Shown: positions 51,681 through 64,000, counted from the stretch's first letter. The stretch is DNA of 64,000 nt from Cardiocondyla obscurior (GCF_019399895.1 NC_091881.1:3598501-3662500); one strand, 5' to 3'. The notes: a model not told the origin generated them from the sequence alone. Program-made: numbers and translations.

Positions 51681-52197
51681 GCCGTCCGCGATAGCTCTGG
51701 GGAATTTAATTCTATTCGGAGCACCGCCTAAGATGCCACCTTCGGCTCTTATCTCTGTGCACACGGTGGGTTGCGCGTGGCGGTTGCTTATGTGTTACGT
51801 GAATACCTTACCTAAATGCCGCCGCGGGAGAAACGTCCCTTGCGTACCCATTCCATGAACACCCCCTCCCCCCACGGCTCGCAACGCGGGAGGGGCGGGA
51901 GCTGACGGTAGCGCAGCATCGCGCGAGGGAGTCGACCGAGGTAAAATTAATGCGACTTCCAGCCGGGCGCTATCAGACGCCGCTATCTCGCGCGTCGACC
52001 GCGCGCGTAAACGTGATTCGCCTAGGCGAGAAGTTCCCGAATTTAAGCGACCGAGATGCGACCGAAAGTACCGCGCGATCGTGGCTACGCGCGCGAACGG
52101 AGAACGTTCCGGAACCCCCGTGATATCTAGGAGCGTCTTTCTCCGCGAGCAGTTACGTCTGTTCCCTGAACAGTTCTATGATATGGCGAATTCAGTA

Positions 52198-52227
52198 TCT
52201 CTCTCTCTCTCTCTTTCTCTCTTTCTC
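52198..52227. repeat. (CT)n microsatellite
   Basis: CT repeat followed by CTTTCTCT units. Confidence 0.88.
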
Positions 52228-54663
52228 CGTTTCGTCCCGACTGCAATTCAACAGCTCTTAAACGGAATGATCGGTTTTATATTCTCGTGCGAGTCGCAAA
52301 AAGTATAATTTCTTGCGAATGTACAAGTAATTTCGTATACGTGAAAAGAAACTTTTAGAAAAAAAAAAAAATTGAATAATTTTTATGATTGCGATGTCTA
52401 GAAGCATAATGTGCTCCGCCGACAATTGCATCTGTTGTCAAAGAACTACGTCTATCGCTGTTAAGACCGACGGTATATAATGGAACGAAGAAATTAACGG
52501 GAAGGTACTAAGCTGCTCGTTTATCATAACGATGACTCGGTAGACGGAAGCGCCATGTGCTCTTAAAAGCATTCTGTTAACGCCGGTTTAATTCGTATTG
52601 ATGATCCTAGAGAAAAGTAAAAGATGGACTGACGTGTATTGACGCGTGTTATTTACGAACGTTGCAATTGCAATTAAATATCGCAACGAAAATCACGATA
52701 TTTTTGTAGAACGCAAAATGATTTCCCTCCCTAATTAATAGCGTGTCGTAATTAGCAGATAAATATAATAATTTCGTTCGCGATTAGCTTAATAACTTGT
52801 TCACAAGGATGCGTATGCACCCAGCGAACATTCATAAACAAATCAATCGCTGCAAAAATAACGACACGCTTTAAGGAACGTTCGCGATCTCTGCTGTTCG
52901 TTTGGTGCTCGCTCGTTAAGTCTATGCACACGTTAAGTATAATATTCACAGAACGGGAAGCACGTGGCAGCCAGTCTTTGACAGCTTTACGAGTATATTA
53001 GTCGAAATCGTACCGGCGCTATCTGTGGTCGGTCGGTCGATCGGTCCGTTCGTCGGTCGACTTTCACCCCTCGACAACGACCCCGCGGTCGGTTGTAGAT
53101 ATCACGACGAAGAAAGGTTGGCGGAGGGAAGGTGGATGGTAAGAGGAGGGAGTTATTAGAATGGTCCGGAAAAGATGGCGCGGAGTCGCTCCGTATTTTT
53201 ATACTGTATGGCCGCTGCTTTGCATAATCCCGCACTTAGCTCGCTCGTCCCGAGATGCCGGCTCGCGCTATGCAGATCTCTCCTCCTCGGTGAAAACCCG
53301 AACCTACCGAGCGTTTCGCCGTTCCGACGAATGATGGACGACGCCGAGAGATCCGCAGAGGGATCCGCTCCCGCGGCTTCTTTCCTCGGCGGACGCATTC
53401 CGGTCGGAACGCCGAGCAAATCGCGCAATGATCTTTTTACCATAACAGGGCAAAACGTAAACGCTAACGCATATGCAAGACAAACTCACAATTCGACCGT
53501 TAAAATATTAAAATTTATGAAACATTAATTTAAACTTTGCATTAATTTACTTCCATCGAACATACAAACATGTTAATTTTATAAAAATTTCAATAAATTC
53601 AATATTAATTTAATAAAAAATAGAATATATCGAAAAATATTAATTAAGAAAATTATACGGTGACTATATTATTATTAAATTGTATAAGCTAAATTGGTTA
53701 AATTTAAAGGGCAATTTTCTCAACATCAAACTTCATGTCAAAGATTATTTCTGTAGAGGATAAACGAAAAAAGTTTCCATCAGCTTTAAAGTGGTTTAAG
53801 GCGCTTATTTATGCCACGCAAAACGGATGGACAGAGATACATCATGAGACTTCCTAAACCAATGTCGGGAAACATTTGTCACGACGTTCTACTTGCTCTA
53901 AGGATCAACTACGAACTCTCCGGCTGCTTGCACGGGCGGAGATGTCTCATTTGCACCGAGAAATCGCGTCTTTCCTTTACCGTTGCCTAGTCTCCCTATA
54001 TCGCGGTGTTCCAGCGCAAGAGAAAGAGGAGCTAACTGAGAAAGAGGAGCAGAGAACGTGCGGGCGTCATCAATCTTAGCGCGGAGAAGACCCGGGACAA
54101 GCGTAGCGTCGTCGGATCTCACAGATGCGACCTTGATTCTCTTCCAACATTCCCTAGAGATACCGACGTAGATTAAGTCTGATCTCGCGAGTAATTTGTC
54201 TGAGTCGCTCGATTCTCAGCCGGTTTTCGACATGCTGGATGCCTCGAAAGCAAGCGAACACCTGTGTCTCCCGTTTAAGAGAAATCATGAACCGAGATGG
54301 TATTTTCCGATTTTCCTTCGATCACGAAAGTCTTTACTTTGTTTTTTATTTTCATATATTTTCGACCGTCACGTTAATTATTAAAAAAAAAATGTATAAT
54401 GATTATTTATGTGTATAGAATAGAACTGAATATTAGTTAAACTACTTTACATTTTTTTTATCTGGCTTGATATTATCACAAATTTTTTTCTCGTTAAATT
54501 CGAGATACATTTTAGTTATGTAAAAACGATATATCGCGAAAGTATTCGGTCACGGCCGGAAATAAATCCTGAACTCGGGCAAACGTACGGCAATGGCGAA
54601 TTTTCAGAGATTGCTCGCGACCGAACGCATGCATGATCGGGTGCCGGCACATATGCTCGTTTG

Positions 54664-54681
54664 TACATACATATGTATGTA
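54664..54681. repeat. 18-bp perfect palindrome
   Basis: TACATACATATGTATGTA is its own reverse complement and also alternates purine and pyrimidine. It is probably a simple-sequence palindrome. Confidence 0.8.
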
Positions 54682-56113
54682 TCTCGACGTGATGCGTGAA
54701 GAACATCGCATACGTCACTCGGTTTTCCTGCGACGGTCAGGTCGTATATATTCCGCGACCGAGAACGGATCGAATACTCGCACCCTCCTGACACTTCGAT
54801 TGACGTCGGATTTTATCTGCGTATACTCTAGAAGTTTATTATCAAAAGCAATCGAGTAATATCACTGACGTCAAGTAACTGCACTACATTTATAATCTCG
54901 AAGGACGAGACATAAAATATAATTTGCTATATACATAAGATTATTATTATCACTTTTAATTTTCTGTTTTTTCCATTTCTCAGATTAAACTTAAAAATTG
55001 AAAATTTATTTAAAATGTAACTATAAGTATATAAATAAATAAATATATATATTTTTTAAATGAAAGTCTACGCATTAAATCATTCTAATCAAAAAAACTA
55101 TTCGCAGATCGTAAATTCGTGGAACATATTTCGCAAATGCATTTACACCCGAGCATATGCACGAAATATCAGGTTTCGCTATCTCTTGATCCACCGATTG
55201 TCCATCGCCCCTAACAGCGCTGTCAGAAACGATCACGTTTGATTTTCGGGAGTCACCCTTGTCAACCTGATGTATCCCTTGATTTTGTGTCAACGTAACA
55301 GGTTTTCTTTTTACGCGCCAAGTTAAAACGTAAATTTCAATATTCCGAACTAATTGTAAGACATAAAATAAAAAATAATTTCCACAAAATTAATTCAAGT
55401 CCTAAACGTTGCTCGCCGATATTTTTTTCGCAAAGAAGGCTTCCGTAAATATCTGACGAGCATTTCTCGAAAGCTGTGATTTTTATCAAGCAGCCGTTTA
55501 GTAGTTTATCGTTCGCGAGAACAAAGACGGCCACCAGTTGGTAGCTGCTTAGTCTAAAGGTTTACGCGCAGCATCCCGGAGGCAGCGAGTGAGACGACGC
55601 TCGGTCACGGTGGATGCGCCAAGCTCTCCGAGAGATGCCGGGGGTATAAAACCTCTGGCCCGTTGCGACGGTCGCGTTACGAAAGGTACGATGATTACGT
55701 CGAGTCGGGGACGGGGGTCTCGGGCAGGGTTAAAATCCAGAGCATACCTTAGTTGTCCGCTCGTAAAGCAACCCCGTATGCCCGGGGAGTGCGTGCCGGA
55801 GCTCTTTCTCCGTTACGTTCCGTCTCGGCGATGCCGGATCTCTCCTGTCCTCTCTCTTTACGTCTACGCGGAGTGTTTGTTAAACGAGAAGGAATATGCA
55901 TGAGGTAGGAGAAGAGAGCCAACGGCGGAGTTATGCTACGGTGATCTTAATGGTGGACGCAACCTTAAATATGTATATGCGCCGCGGTGGAAACGGCAAT
56001 CAGAGGCTGTCCAGAAACGAATACTAGCAGCGGGCTCGCGTTGGTGCAAGAGCGATCGCGGTTCAATATTTCATTCGAAGAAAAGAAACTCGTGAAATAA
56101 ATTTCTTTTTTTT

Positions 56114-56129
56114 TATATATATATATATA
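56114..56129. repeat. (TA)n run
   Basis: Eight TA units preceded by poly(T). Confidence 0.85.
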
Positions 56130-57299
56130 AAACTAGAGATTACAGGGCGTGCGCGAAATTTGCCTTTCTCGGTCTACTTGCGGCTACAGTCAACGCTTCC
56201 AATTTTTCGATCGGTAAAAAATATCGTTTTTAAATCGCGTACGTAAGAAATTTCGTCGTAATAAAATCGTAATTAATTTATTCCCCTGATAAAAATTAAT
56301 TTAAACCGAAATGTAATAATTATTACGACTTATAAATTTTTATACAAGACTTTTTTGAGATAGGACAATGAAATATTTACTTTGATCCTCGAAATAATCA
56401 GAAATTAAATCATTTTTTAAATCACTTAACTCGCATATAGGATTCGTCGTAATCTCGAAAGAATTTCCCGACGATGTTCGAGATAAAAGGGGTCGGGATT
56501 CTACAGGTGACGTTGGACCGATTACGATATATCTCGAACCGCGGATCGCGTATTTCTGCCACATGGGGATGTGTGACCAGATACCGCCTGTCGAAGAACT
56601 CCGCACCATATTCTCGTAAACATGCATCACGGGCATACACGAGTATGCATATACGTAGGACATATGGTGGTTAGCACGGTGCTTGGGCCCCCACGAAGCG
56701 AGGAGAGCCTCGCCGAGACTTCTGGGGGCTTTCACCCCCCCTCGTAGTACCGTCGCGGACACCCCCCTTCACCCCTCCGCTCGAGAGTCCTCATGAGTTT
56801 TCAATGAGATTAGCGGCCCATCTGTGCCGAGACCGACCCCATCGTCATCATCGACCATGGACAAAGCTAGTCAACCTGCTCACTGCCCGTACGTTCTCCA
56901 TGGGGGTCGCTACCGTTCTCTCCCTGTCTCCCGACTATTCGCTGTATTGCACCGTACATGCACTTGCCGCACAAGCTCATCTCCGCGCTTTCGCCGACCG
57001 ACACCGCGTCGCGTGACGATTATAGAAAATACCCGGTTTTAACCACCCAGCATCATATGGTTGAAATCAAAATCGCCACTGACCACATTTCTATCTCATA
57101 AAAAAATTTCTTTTAACTTTAAAGCGTTAAATAAAATTCTTTAATATGTGGCGCACCGATATTTAAAAAGCAAAGTCAAATTTTGTATTTAACTTCAACG
57201 GTAAAAATTGCATTTTAAAGAAAGTCTTTTTTTTTTTTAATTAAACGAAGATACGTATTACTCTGCATTTATAAAATATTTTTACGGTTATTTTTATTT

Positions 57300-57545
57300 G
57301 GGAATATATCCAGTAAAACGCAGTCGGGATATAGTAGCGAGCATTGAGCAAAGCCGCAAAGCAGACCGATTAAGGAGCGAAATGGTATCGATCCCGCGTA
57401 AAGGGGGTACCGGGGGCTTCAGATCTGGGTCCATGGTAGCCCATATGGAGCCTGCCCAGCGCATATGTTACGACAACGCCGCTAACGACCTGCCTTGGGC
57501 CTTCGTAATGCTAAACTGCGGTTCGATCCGCACCCCATGAAACTA
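57300..57545. other. GC-richer block with short inverted repeats
   Basis: Compared with its AT-rich neighbours this block is GC-richer. It contains CCATATGG and the hairpin TGCGG-TTCGAT-CCGCA near 57519-57534. The latter resembles a tRNA T-arm, but the loop is one base short and no acceptor stem or D-arm is seen, so I do not call a tRNA. Confidence 0.25.
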
Positions 57546-58010
57546 AGTAACCATTCGATTGTCATTGGTAAATAGGTAATCATGACAGCATCGGCCAGAG
57601 CCTCCTTAAAACGCATGAATTTTTACCCTTCGAACGATCTCAAGTCACAAAATATCTCCGATCTAGCCAGCAATATTCTATTTCAATGAATTTCTGTACG
57701 CGAACATCGATCGATTTTATTTTATAATTTACGAAGCTCGTTTGTCGAAATTATATAAATATCATAAGAATATAAAAAGTAATTATTTTTTTTTTTTAGA
57801 TTTAAACGTGAGCATCTCTTATATCTATCGTAATTGTAAACTTTATTTATCGATATCTCTAATTTTGTAGCTTGTACTATTTCATATTATAAAGCAGTAA
57901 ATGTGAAATTAAAGTGTTAAAATATTCGATGTTTGACGTTGTAAGAAAGTAACCAAAGGGAGCCTAAACACTTTGGCCAAGCAAAACCCCGTGACAATCC
58001 TACCAGCGAC

Positions 58011-58129
58011 CCCCCGGCTTTTTTGCCAACCTGCAAAGCTAAACGAGTTATGTATTATGCCGGGGGATGACCGAGTGGGGTGGACTACTCAATACCAGGT
58101 TGTATGTCCTGGTCGTGCCATCTGGCACG
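58011..58129. other. Block of consecutive perfect stem-loops (possible structured RNA)
   Basis: CCCCCGGC (58011-58018) pairs with GCCGGGGG (58059-58066) and encloses a GC-TTTTTT-GC / GCAAAGC hairpin. ACCAGG (58094-58099) pairs with CCTGGT (58108-58113). CGTGCC (58114-58119) pairs directly next to it with GGCACG (58124-58129). An A-box-like TGACCGAGTGG (58067-58077) lies between. No good B box follows. It could be a structured non-coding RNA, a tRNA-derived SINE remnant, or chance. Confidence 0.35.
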
Positions 58130-61100
58130 CTATTATACGAGTATTTTAATTTAATTAACTCAGCTCGCGCATCGATCGATCGATATTATCGGTACTCGCG
58201 CGCGGATTAAGCTTGTACGTGGTCGGTCGACGATTTCGAATCTGCCGTTTAATTAGGATTTCGGGCGTCGGTGCGAGCAACAGATTTTATGGAAACAAAC
58301 CGCGTTCCTGGTCTGTTGAATCAGACTGTGCCGCAATCGACCGTTTATTTCGATACTTTCCGCTGTTGGGTAAACGTCATCCATTTAGGAAATCCTTTTT
58401 ATTTGGCGATGATTTAATATCAAATAACAAATTTTAAACCGGCTCACGGCATTTTATAAAATAGACTAACTGGGATATTACAAATTTTTTTATAAAATAT
58501 AATATATAAAAAGCTTCGGCTCTCGCGATAGAATTAGACGCGATTAAAAAAAAAAAATTAATTAATATTATAGTTTTGTGAATTTTATAAAACAACGAGA
58601 GAGATAGACTTTTTTTCTACAATTAATAGTAATTGCAGTATGTTGATGTTTTTGAAAAAAATATTGTCAAGGAAAGTTACGCGTTGATCGGGCACTCGAT
58701 TAAAGCATCATCGAGTTAAAAGTATCGAGCCGCTGGTTAATCGATACTCTTCGGCGTATTTACGGCATATTTGCGGGATCGCGAGCATAGCTCTTTGTCA
58801 TAGACGAGTGATTTTCGGATCGGCTGTAGCCGGGCCCCGAGAATTCGAAATAGCCGGTGCTCCATTGTACTTCTCTCGGGGTCATTGTAAGCGACTATAC
58901 CCTCATCTCCACGCTGCACACAGCGCACTTCCCCTTCTCGTGCATCTGTCCTCAATCAGCGGCCTACGAAAATGGGATATACACGTCCTCGTCGGCGTGA
59001 AACTATTGACCTACCCTGAACGAGAGAGGGAGAATTTCAGTCATCACCGCGTGGTCGATAAATAAAGATCAGCGGGTGACAAGACAACTCTGTGATTTAT
59101 AACTTTCGATAACTAACAAATATTTTTCGTTAAAAGAAAAAAAGAAATTTTTTTTTCTATAAACGCGATAAATCTTTTTACGAACAAATTTAATTTTTAT
59201 ACTTTAGATTAGTACTTCGGATATTTAAAGAGTTAAAATTATTTTTTACTTCGATGAAATAATTTTGAAGACTGTTGATTGACAATCGAAAATAGATTGC
59301 ATCAGGTTCACACGAACGGAAAAACTATCAGAAACGCGAAGAAAATATACGGGTGACGTGCTAGTGACTCTCGCGAGGTCAAAAGCATCCCTGCCGATAG
59401 ATATTAGAAACTAGGGGCGAACTAGGACGACATAGTACTCGCGAAAGAATGGAACGCACTTAACTCGGGACTGCTTAAACAGTTGTTTGATCGGCATTAT
59501 GTATTAGAGAAAATCAGGAGAGAGCATGTGGCTGGTGCCACCGCTTATTAACGATGCAACGTCGGGAGCTGGGTGTCATCAAGAATGTATTCACATTGAA
59601 TTTTTTTTTTTTACCGAAGAAAGAGTTCGACCGAAGTTCAATCAAAGACTCTAAAATCTGAAACTAATACTCGATTCAAAAACTACTCGTCAAAACTAAA
59701 ATTCTAAAGCAGAAATTAAAAAAAATAAAAATAAAAAGCTGCAAAATATAAAAACAAGACAATAGTAGACGGTGATTCCGGCAGGAAGTGAGCTAAGAAA
59801 ACCATCGGCGGAACCGTTCCGATGCGATCGCTATTGTCGGGCATCCGCGCGACAGCCAGGTATAATATTCCGGATATTAAATCGCTTTTAAATCGGCTTA
59901 GCGTTAACTAGTGGCACTTTAAGCTGCCCGTTGAAATGATTATCAGGGCTTCCCACTCCGTCGAGAGAGAACCGGCTAGCTGTTATCGCCCGTTGATTAA
60001 TTGTTATGCAATATGACGTCACACACGCCTACCCGACCTACCCGGATTAGAATCCCGCGGTGGAGCATCGGCACGGTGGTGAACGCCGGCCCCGCGACCC
60101 GCCTACGCACGTCTCACCCTTGATACGGCGCGCGTTGCAGCAGCCCTCTTGCTCTAAATCTCACACCGTGTTTGTATACGTACACGTGTGCGTGTGTATC
60201 GCCGCGCAAACGGTTACAACGCGCGAGGGAGCAACGCGAAGTTTCCGGCTAATCCGACGAATTTGAGCCAGCCGAACATAGGACGGCTGATGAATATTGA
60301 TACCGTCGACTCGACGGACCACCTCGCACCTATACACAGATTTCTCACGTGCAAGCGGGCGAGCTGTTCTTGGCTCTTTACGATTTTCGTCCGCGCGCCC
60401 GAGGAAGAAAATTGTAAACGACCGAGGGAGATCAAACGAACAAAATCGAAGGTACTTTTCTGACGAGGATTACTTTCTTATTTTGCTCATTCGCGAGTGG
60501 TGGAATTCTGCCCGATTCTTTTTTAAGAAGTAAACGAGAGAAAAGGGTGGCCGAAGGGTTTCTAACATCGCGACACGTTGCGATTCGCTTTGAAAAGCCA
60601 AAAGCTGACGGCTCGTGGCTCGATGCTCTCCGGTAACCTTGCACCATTATTTCCCTAAATAAAAGAAACCATAAATCGTGAGTGCACAAGCCCGTGGAGG
60701 AACCACGCCACGGCTCCATTATATCTTTCACGATGAACGGTGCCCTTCTTCGTCGGCCATTATGCCACGGAGATAGTAAGGAAGCAGCCACCCCTTTATC
60801 TCGGTAGACTCCACGGTGAGAGTAATGCGCGGAAATCAAGGGTTAATTCCTCGGCGTCGTAAAGCATTTTATCTGCCTCCAGTAGTGTCGCCAGAACGAG
60901 AAATATTCAAATATGGCAATAGACGGTATAACGTACCGATTGAGTGCTAAAGAAACTCGTACTGCAGTTTTCTTTTACGCATTTTACGTCGGCGATCGCT
61001 AGACTCGATTATTTTTACAACGCTCTTAGCGATGCGTGAAAAATTTGCATCCGTTTAAAAAAAAAAAAAAAAAAAAATATTATAACATTTAAATAATTAT

Positions 61101-62002
61101 TGTGTGTACAATTGAAGAAACGTGCACCTTTACGATAAAAATCAGATCGACGTTTTATTACGTACGATGAATGTTAGCTACGAAGAAGACAAAAATTCAA
61201 ACAAGTACACATGTGCGAATGCAGACATATCATGCGAAGACCTCTCGGACCTCTAACACCTGATCCCTACTAAAGATCCTATCGGGAAAATTGGATTCGG
61301 TGTCAGGGTGACCGCTGAAACGTATAAGCAGCTCGTAAAATACTTTTTAGCGCACGAGCGCCTCCGCGTCGAGGGATTAAGCTTTATGGTTAGATAAGGA
61401 TCCTGAATTCGCTTCCGTGCTCCTCGTGCGCGCTGGGCTTCCATCCCCCGAAAAATAATAACCGCGACAACGATCTCCCGAGCAGTTCGAACGAATATTT
61501 TGCGGATCAGAGTCCGTCCCCCTCCCCCCCGGCCCCGGCCTCTTTTTTCTTCTGGCATGGGAGCATGAAATGTTCTCTGCAATATTCCAAGCCGCGCCCG
61601 ACGTCTCCCGAAAGTTAATGCGAACCGATCGCACGAAGTTGGAACGCGACGACCTGAAAAGCGCGATTTCCCCTAAGTAAGTATCGAATTTGACTCTTTG
61701 ATCTTAATCTTTCGTCCGGGTACAACGCCGATATCGAGAGATTCGACGAAAGCTTTTTGTATAAAATTGCGATAGATATATCTATATAAAAGATATGAAT
61801 CGTAGTTCTATCTGCTCGTGAAAATAAAAATTAATAATTATAATATTTAACTAATTCGAACAGCATTAATCTTAAAAAAAATTTCATCTAACAAGTTTAT
61901 AATATTTTTGGCTTTTGTAATGATCGGTCAATAATTCTAATTCCTATTCGACCTTTCTATCGACAGAAGGACTAGATTGACACATTTAATGTTTCTTTGT
62001 AG
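58130..62002. other. Intergenic, no gene recognised
   Basis: A CGATCGATCGAT run near 58172, poly(A/T) tracts, and CpG-rich patches at 58.8-59.0, 60.0-60.8 and 61.3-61.65 kb. No gene recognised. Confidence 0.5.
60173..60199. repeat. Alternating purine-pyrimidine (TG/CG/TA) tract
   Basis: 27 nt of uninterrupted Y-R alternation, rich in GTGTG and ACACG steps. A second Z-DNA-type tract. Confidence 0.65.
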
Positions 62003-62254
62003 CGTCGTCGCGAGGGCATCTTCAATATTTTCTCACGGAATGAAATATCGTCCCGAAAGTCATTCTTCTCCAAGTAATGGAGCCAATTCGGGTCAGCGAA
62101 TTGCCTTATTGACGGGCAGGCTGGACGGCCGGAGGGACTTTCAGTGTCTCAGATGGAACGCAAAATCGAGTTACGGCCAACGCCATCCTCGTCGTTGTCG
62201 TTGCAATAAGCGACGTAGTCGATGTATTGAGGCGATATATGGCTGTTACGTCTC
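62003..62254 (+). CDS. Candidate internal exon, unknown product
   Basis: The acceptor AATGTTTCTTTGTAG and the donor ACGTCTC|GTAAGTAG bound 252 nt that stay open in one frame. The peptide is basic and ends with a Cys-rich segment (FQCLRWN, HPRRCRCNKRRSRC, YGCYVS). I do not recognise the family. The phase matches a second acceptor at 63218-63219, preceded by a long T tract. After joining, the frame adds VLSDIIRG and stops at 63247. There is no visible upstream exon with a start codon, so this may be chance. Confidence 0.25.
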
Positions 62255-64000
62255 GTAAGTAGTTTGCCGACTAGATCTATTGAGCCAACGTTACCTATCC
62301 GATAGTTCTCTGTCTCGGAATCATCTTACAGTGTTAAATACCTCATATATAATATTAAGCGATTTCTTTATATCGTAACAATTTATACAATTTATCTGTC
62401 TCAATTTTACGACCCGTTAATACTTTTCGTACAGTTTTCTCAAACTTCAATAACTGATCCTCATATACGTCGACCGTATTAGCTGCTACTAGTAGACGAG
62501 CATCTACGAATTCTGAAGTATTTGGTGGTAACGCGGTCGTATCAACGAATCGACAATAAGAGGGCGAGAAAAATGAAATTGAGAAGCCGGTCGAGCACGT
62601 TGGCCGATAAAATGCTACCGGGACCGACACTCGGGTCTCCCGATGGCATAAAAAAGTGCCCTCGGGGGGTAGCGACAAGGCGAAAAGGGGGCTGGTGCAG
62701 AATAAGGCACGGCGACGTTTATTCGGTCGGACAGGAGCCGAGTGACCGAGTCAAGTAGAACGTACAGCTTGGTCACAGTCCGTTTGATCTAATAAAATGG
62801 AGCAAGACCCGGCTATCCTTCTCCAATTTTCTCCGACATCGTGCAATTTCGCAAGAACACCGGTTTCATTTCCCCGAAACCCGCGTACTTTTTAACGCAC
62901 CCCGGTAAATATTCCGATCATCGGCCCGATGATGATGCCATTTCATTCGTATCGAATCGACGAAATATAAAGGAGCGCGCTTGAAAATAAACGGAGACCG
63001 CGAAATATAAAACGTTGGAGCAACTTTTTAGCCGTAACGATTACAATAATTCGCAATATTGAAAACGACGCGACTCGACACAAGGCGTTCTAATTTCATG
63101 AAATAAGTGCCGCACTTCATTTATAGTTGAAACCGCGCTTTTGCCGGAAGCTCGATACGACACGCAAGATCGTCTCTCGCGTTGCAACGATTTTTTTTTT
63201 TTTTTTTTCTCCTCGTCAGCGTGCTGTCCGATATAATCCGCGGTTGATCAGATTAAACGTTGCACAGGGACAGGGAGGAAGGGAGCGAGGGAGCGAAAGA
63301 GAGAGAGAAAGCGAGAGGGAGACAGAGGCAGAGGCGGAGGCAGTCACGAGGGTGTGGCGGTTTGCTAGAAACCACCGCGCCGCAACCATCGCCATCGCCA
63401 CGACCACCGTGTCGCCGGATGAAAGAGGCTCAAACTCACCACGCCGTAAAATAACATTGTCCCCGCGATACGGAGCAGCGAGGAGACGAGGGGAGGGGTC
63501 GAGACGGCGAAAGGGATGGACCGGGCGAGAGAAAGCTCGGCGAGTACTTTCTTTATTTTCTTCGCCAAAGTCCCCCGGCGTACTTACGTTAAGTACCGCG
63601 GAAGTGCGGAGGTCCGCTGCGAAACGGCGGGCGCGATGCGGCGTCTTTGGTGAAAAACCGCGTCGCGAAAGGAAGAAGAGAAGTTAATTTATAAATTTTA
63701 CATTTTTCTAGCTCATTAACGCTATCTGCGCAATCCCGCCGGCTGCTTCCCTTTAACTCTCCCGGGCGATACTCTGACGTGAGAATTTCATAGGGCCACT
63801 GTCGCGATCTTCGAGAAATTATCGTTCGTCGTGCGATGGAATTTATTCCGCTCTCGCGTCGGATATCGGGAGACCGACGCGTGGCTCTACTGATTGCATC
63901 GAGTCTCCTCACATCTGTATACCCCCGCGAAAAATACAAGCCTTCCATGCGCGAAGAGGATTACCCGGTGAAGGAAAAGTTCGAGTACGCTATTACGGAG
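62255..64000. other. Possible intron and downstream sequence, otherwise intergenic
   Basis: If the 62.0-kb exon is real, 62255-63219 would be an intron ending in a long T tract and CTCCTCGTCAG. The rest is the GA-rich tract and GC-rich DNA to the window end. Nothing else recognised. Confidence 0.3.
63262..63340. repeat. Long (GA)n-rich purine tract
   Basis: Imperfect GAGA, GAAA, GAGGGA and GAGGCA units. The long arginine/glutamate-rich frame through this region is produced by the repeat and is not a convincing protein. Confidence 0.85.

Larger units (their letters stand above)
47943..57299. other. Intergenic, upstream flank of the zinc-finger gene
   Basis: AT-rich spacers alternate with CpG-rich islands at about 47.9-48.1, 51.5-52.2, 53.0-53.45, 55.55-56.05 and 56.5-57.0 kb. 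It contains (CT)n tracts and the palindrome at 54.66 kb. No upstream coding exon for the zinc-finger gene, and no PR domain, could be found. Confidence 0.5.

Noticed and set aside
57519..57534. tRNA gene suggested by GGTTCGATCC
   Set aside because: The hairpin has a 6-nt loop, and no acceptor stem, D-arm or anticodon arm can be built around it.
30345..58892. CATTGTGAGCGA-like sequence at about 30.35, 31.09 and 58.88 kb
   Set aside because: The longest match (19 of 22 bases) is within what chance gives among all pairs in a window this size, and the flanks do not align convincingly.
63127..63687. 186-codon plus-strand frame rich in Arg, Glu and Ser
   Set aside because: It runs through the GA-rich tract and a poly(T) acceptor-like region, so its length follows from low complexity.
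1..64000. Complete transposon, retrotransposon, viral insertion, CRISPR array or toxin system
   Set aside because: No transposase, reverse transcriptase, integrase, capsid or nuclease motif was seen in the open frames, and no paired long terminal repeats were found by eye.

Overview
This window looks like non-coding-rich nuclear DNA from an insect, most likely a hymenopteran such as an ant or bee. The reasons are AT-rich sequence that is nonetheless full of CpG, islands of GC-rich sequence, abundant poly(A)/poly(T) and (GA)n/(CT)n tracts, short introns with normal GT-AG signals, and one clearly animal-type transcription factor gene. There are no operons, no ribosomal RNA genes, no convincing tRNA genes and no CRISPR arrays. 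The order-level assignment is inference, because nothing in the sequence names the species.

The one confidently recognised gene is on the minus strand at about 47.5-45.2 kb. It encodes a roughly 450-residue nuclear protein whose C-terminus carries two C2H2 zinc fingers joined by a basic linker, in the arrangement of vertebrate PRDM8 and ZNF488. It has a plausible 5' untranslated exon (ending at 47355), a 513-bp intron and a single large coding exon (46841-45466). No PR/SET domain is visible. A (CGT)n array and GC-rich palindromes lie just upstream in the presumed promoter. A GTAAGT donor overlaps the stop codon, and a well-formed 91-nt exon lies 5.3 kb further along the same strand (40195-40105). 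Joined in phase, they would give the protein a second, short C-terminus.

Left flank (1-40 kb): essentially a gene desert with microsatellites, poly(A/T) tracts and G-rich islands. It contains a duplicated element at 27.4 and 27.9 kb with a shared GCCATCTTGAC core, a 111-bp hairpin at 33.65 kb, an alternating purine-pyrimidine tract at 32.6 kb, a 23-bp degenerate minisatellite at 35.3 kb, and a few weak exon candidates (4.8, 22.1, 37.0-37.8 kb).

Right flank (48-64 kb): also largely non-coding. A block at 58.0-58.13 kb folds on paper into consecutive perfect stem-loops. A candidate exon at 62003-62254 (+) is bounded by matching splice signals and stays open throughout.

The overall picture is a developmental transcription factor sitting alone in a large intergenic territory, which would be expected to hold its regulatory DNA. 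No complete transposon, virus or defence system was recognised.
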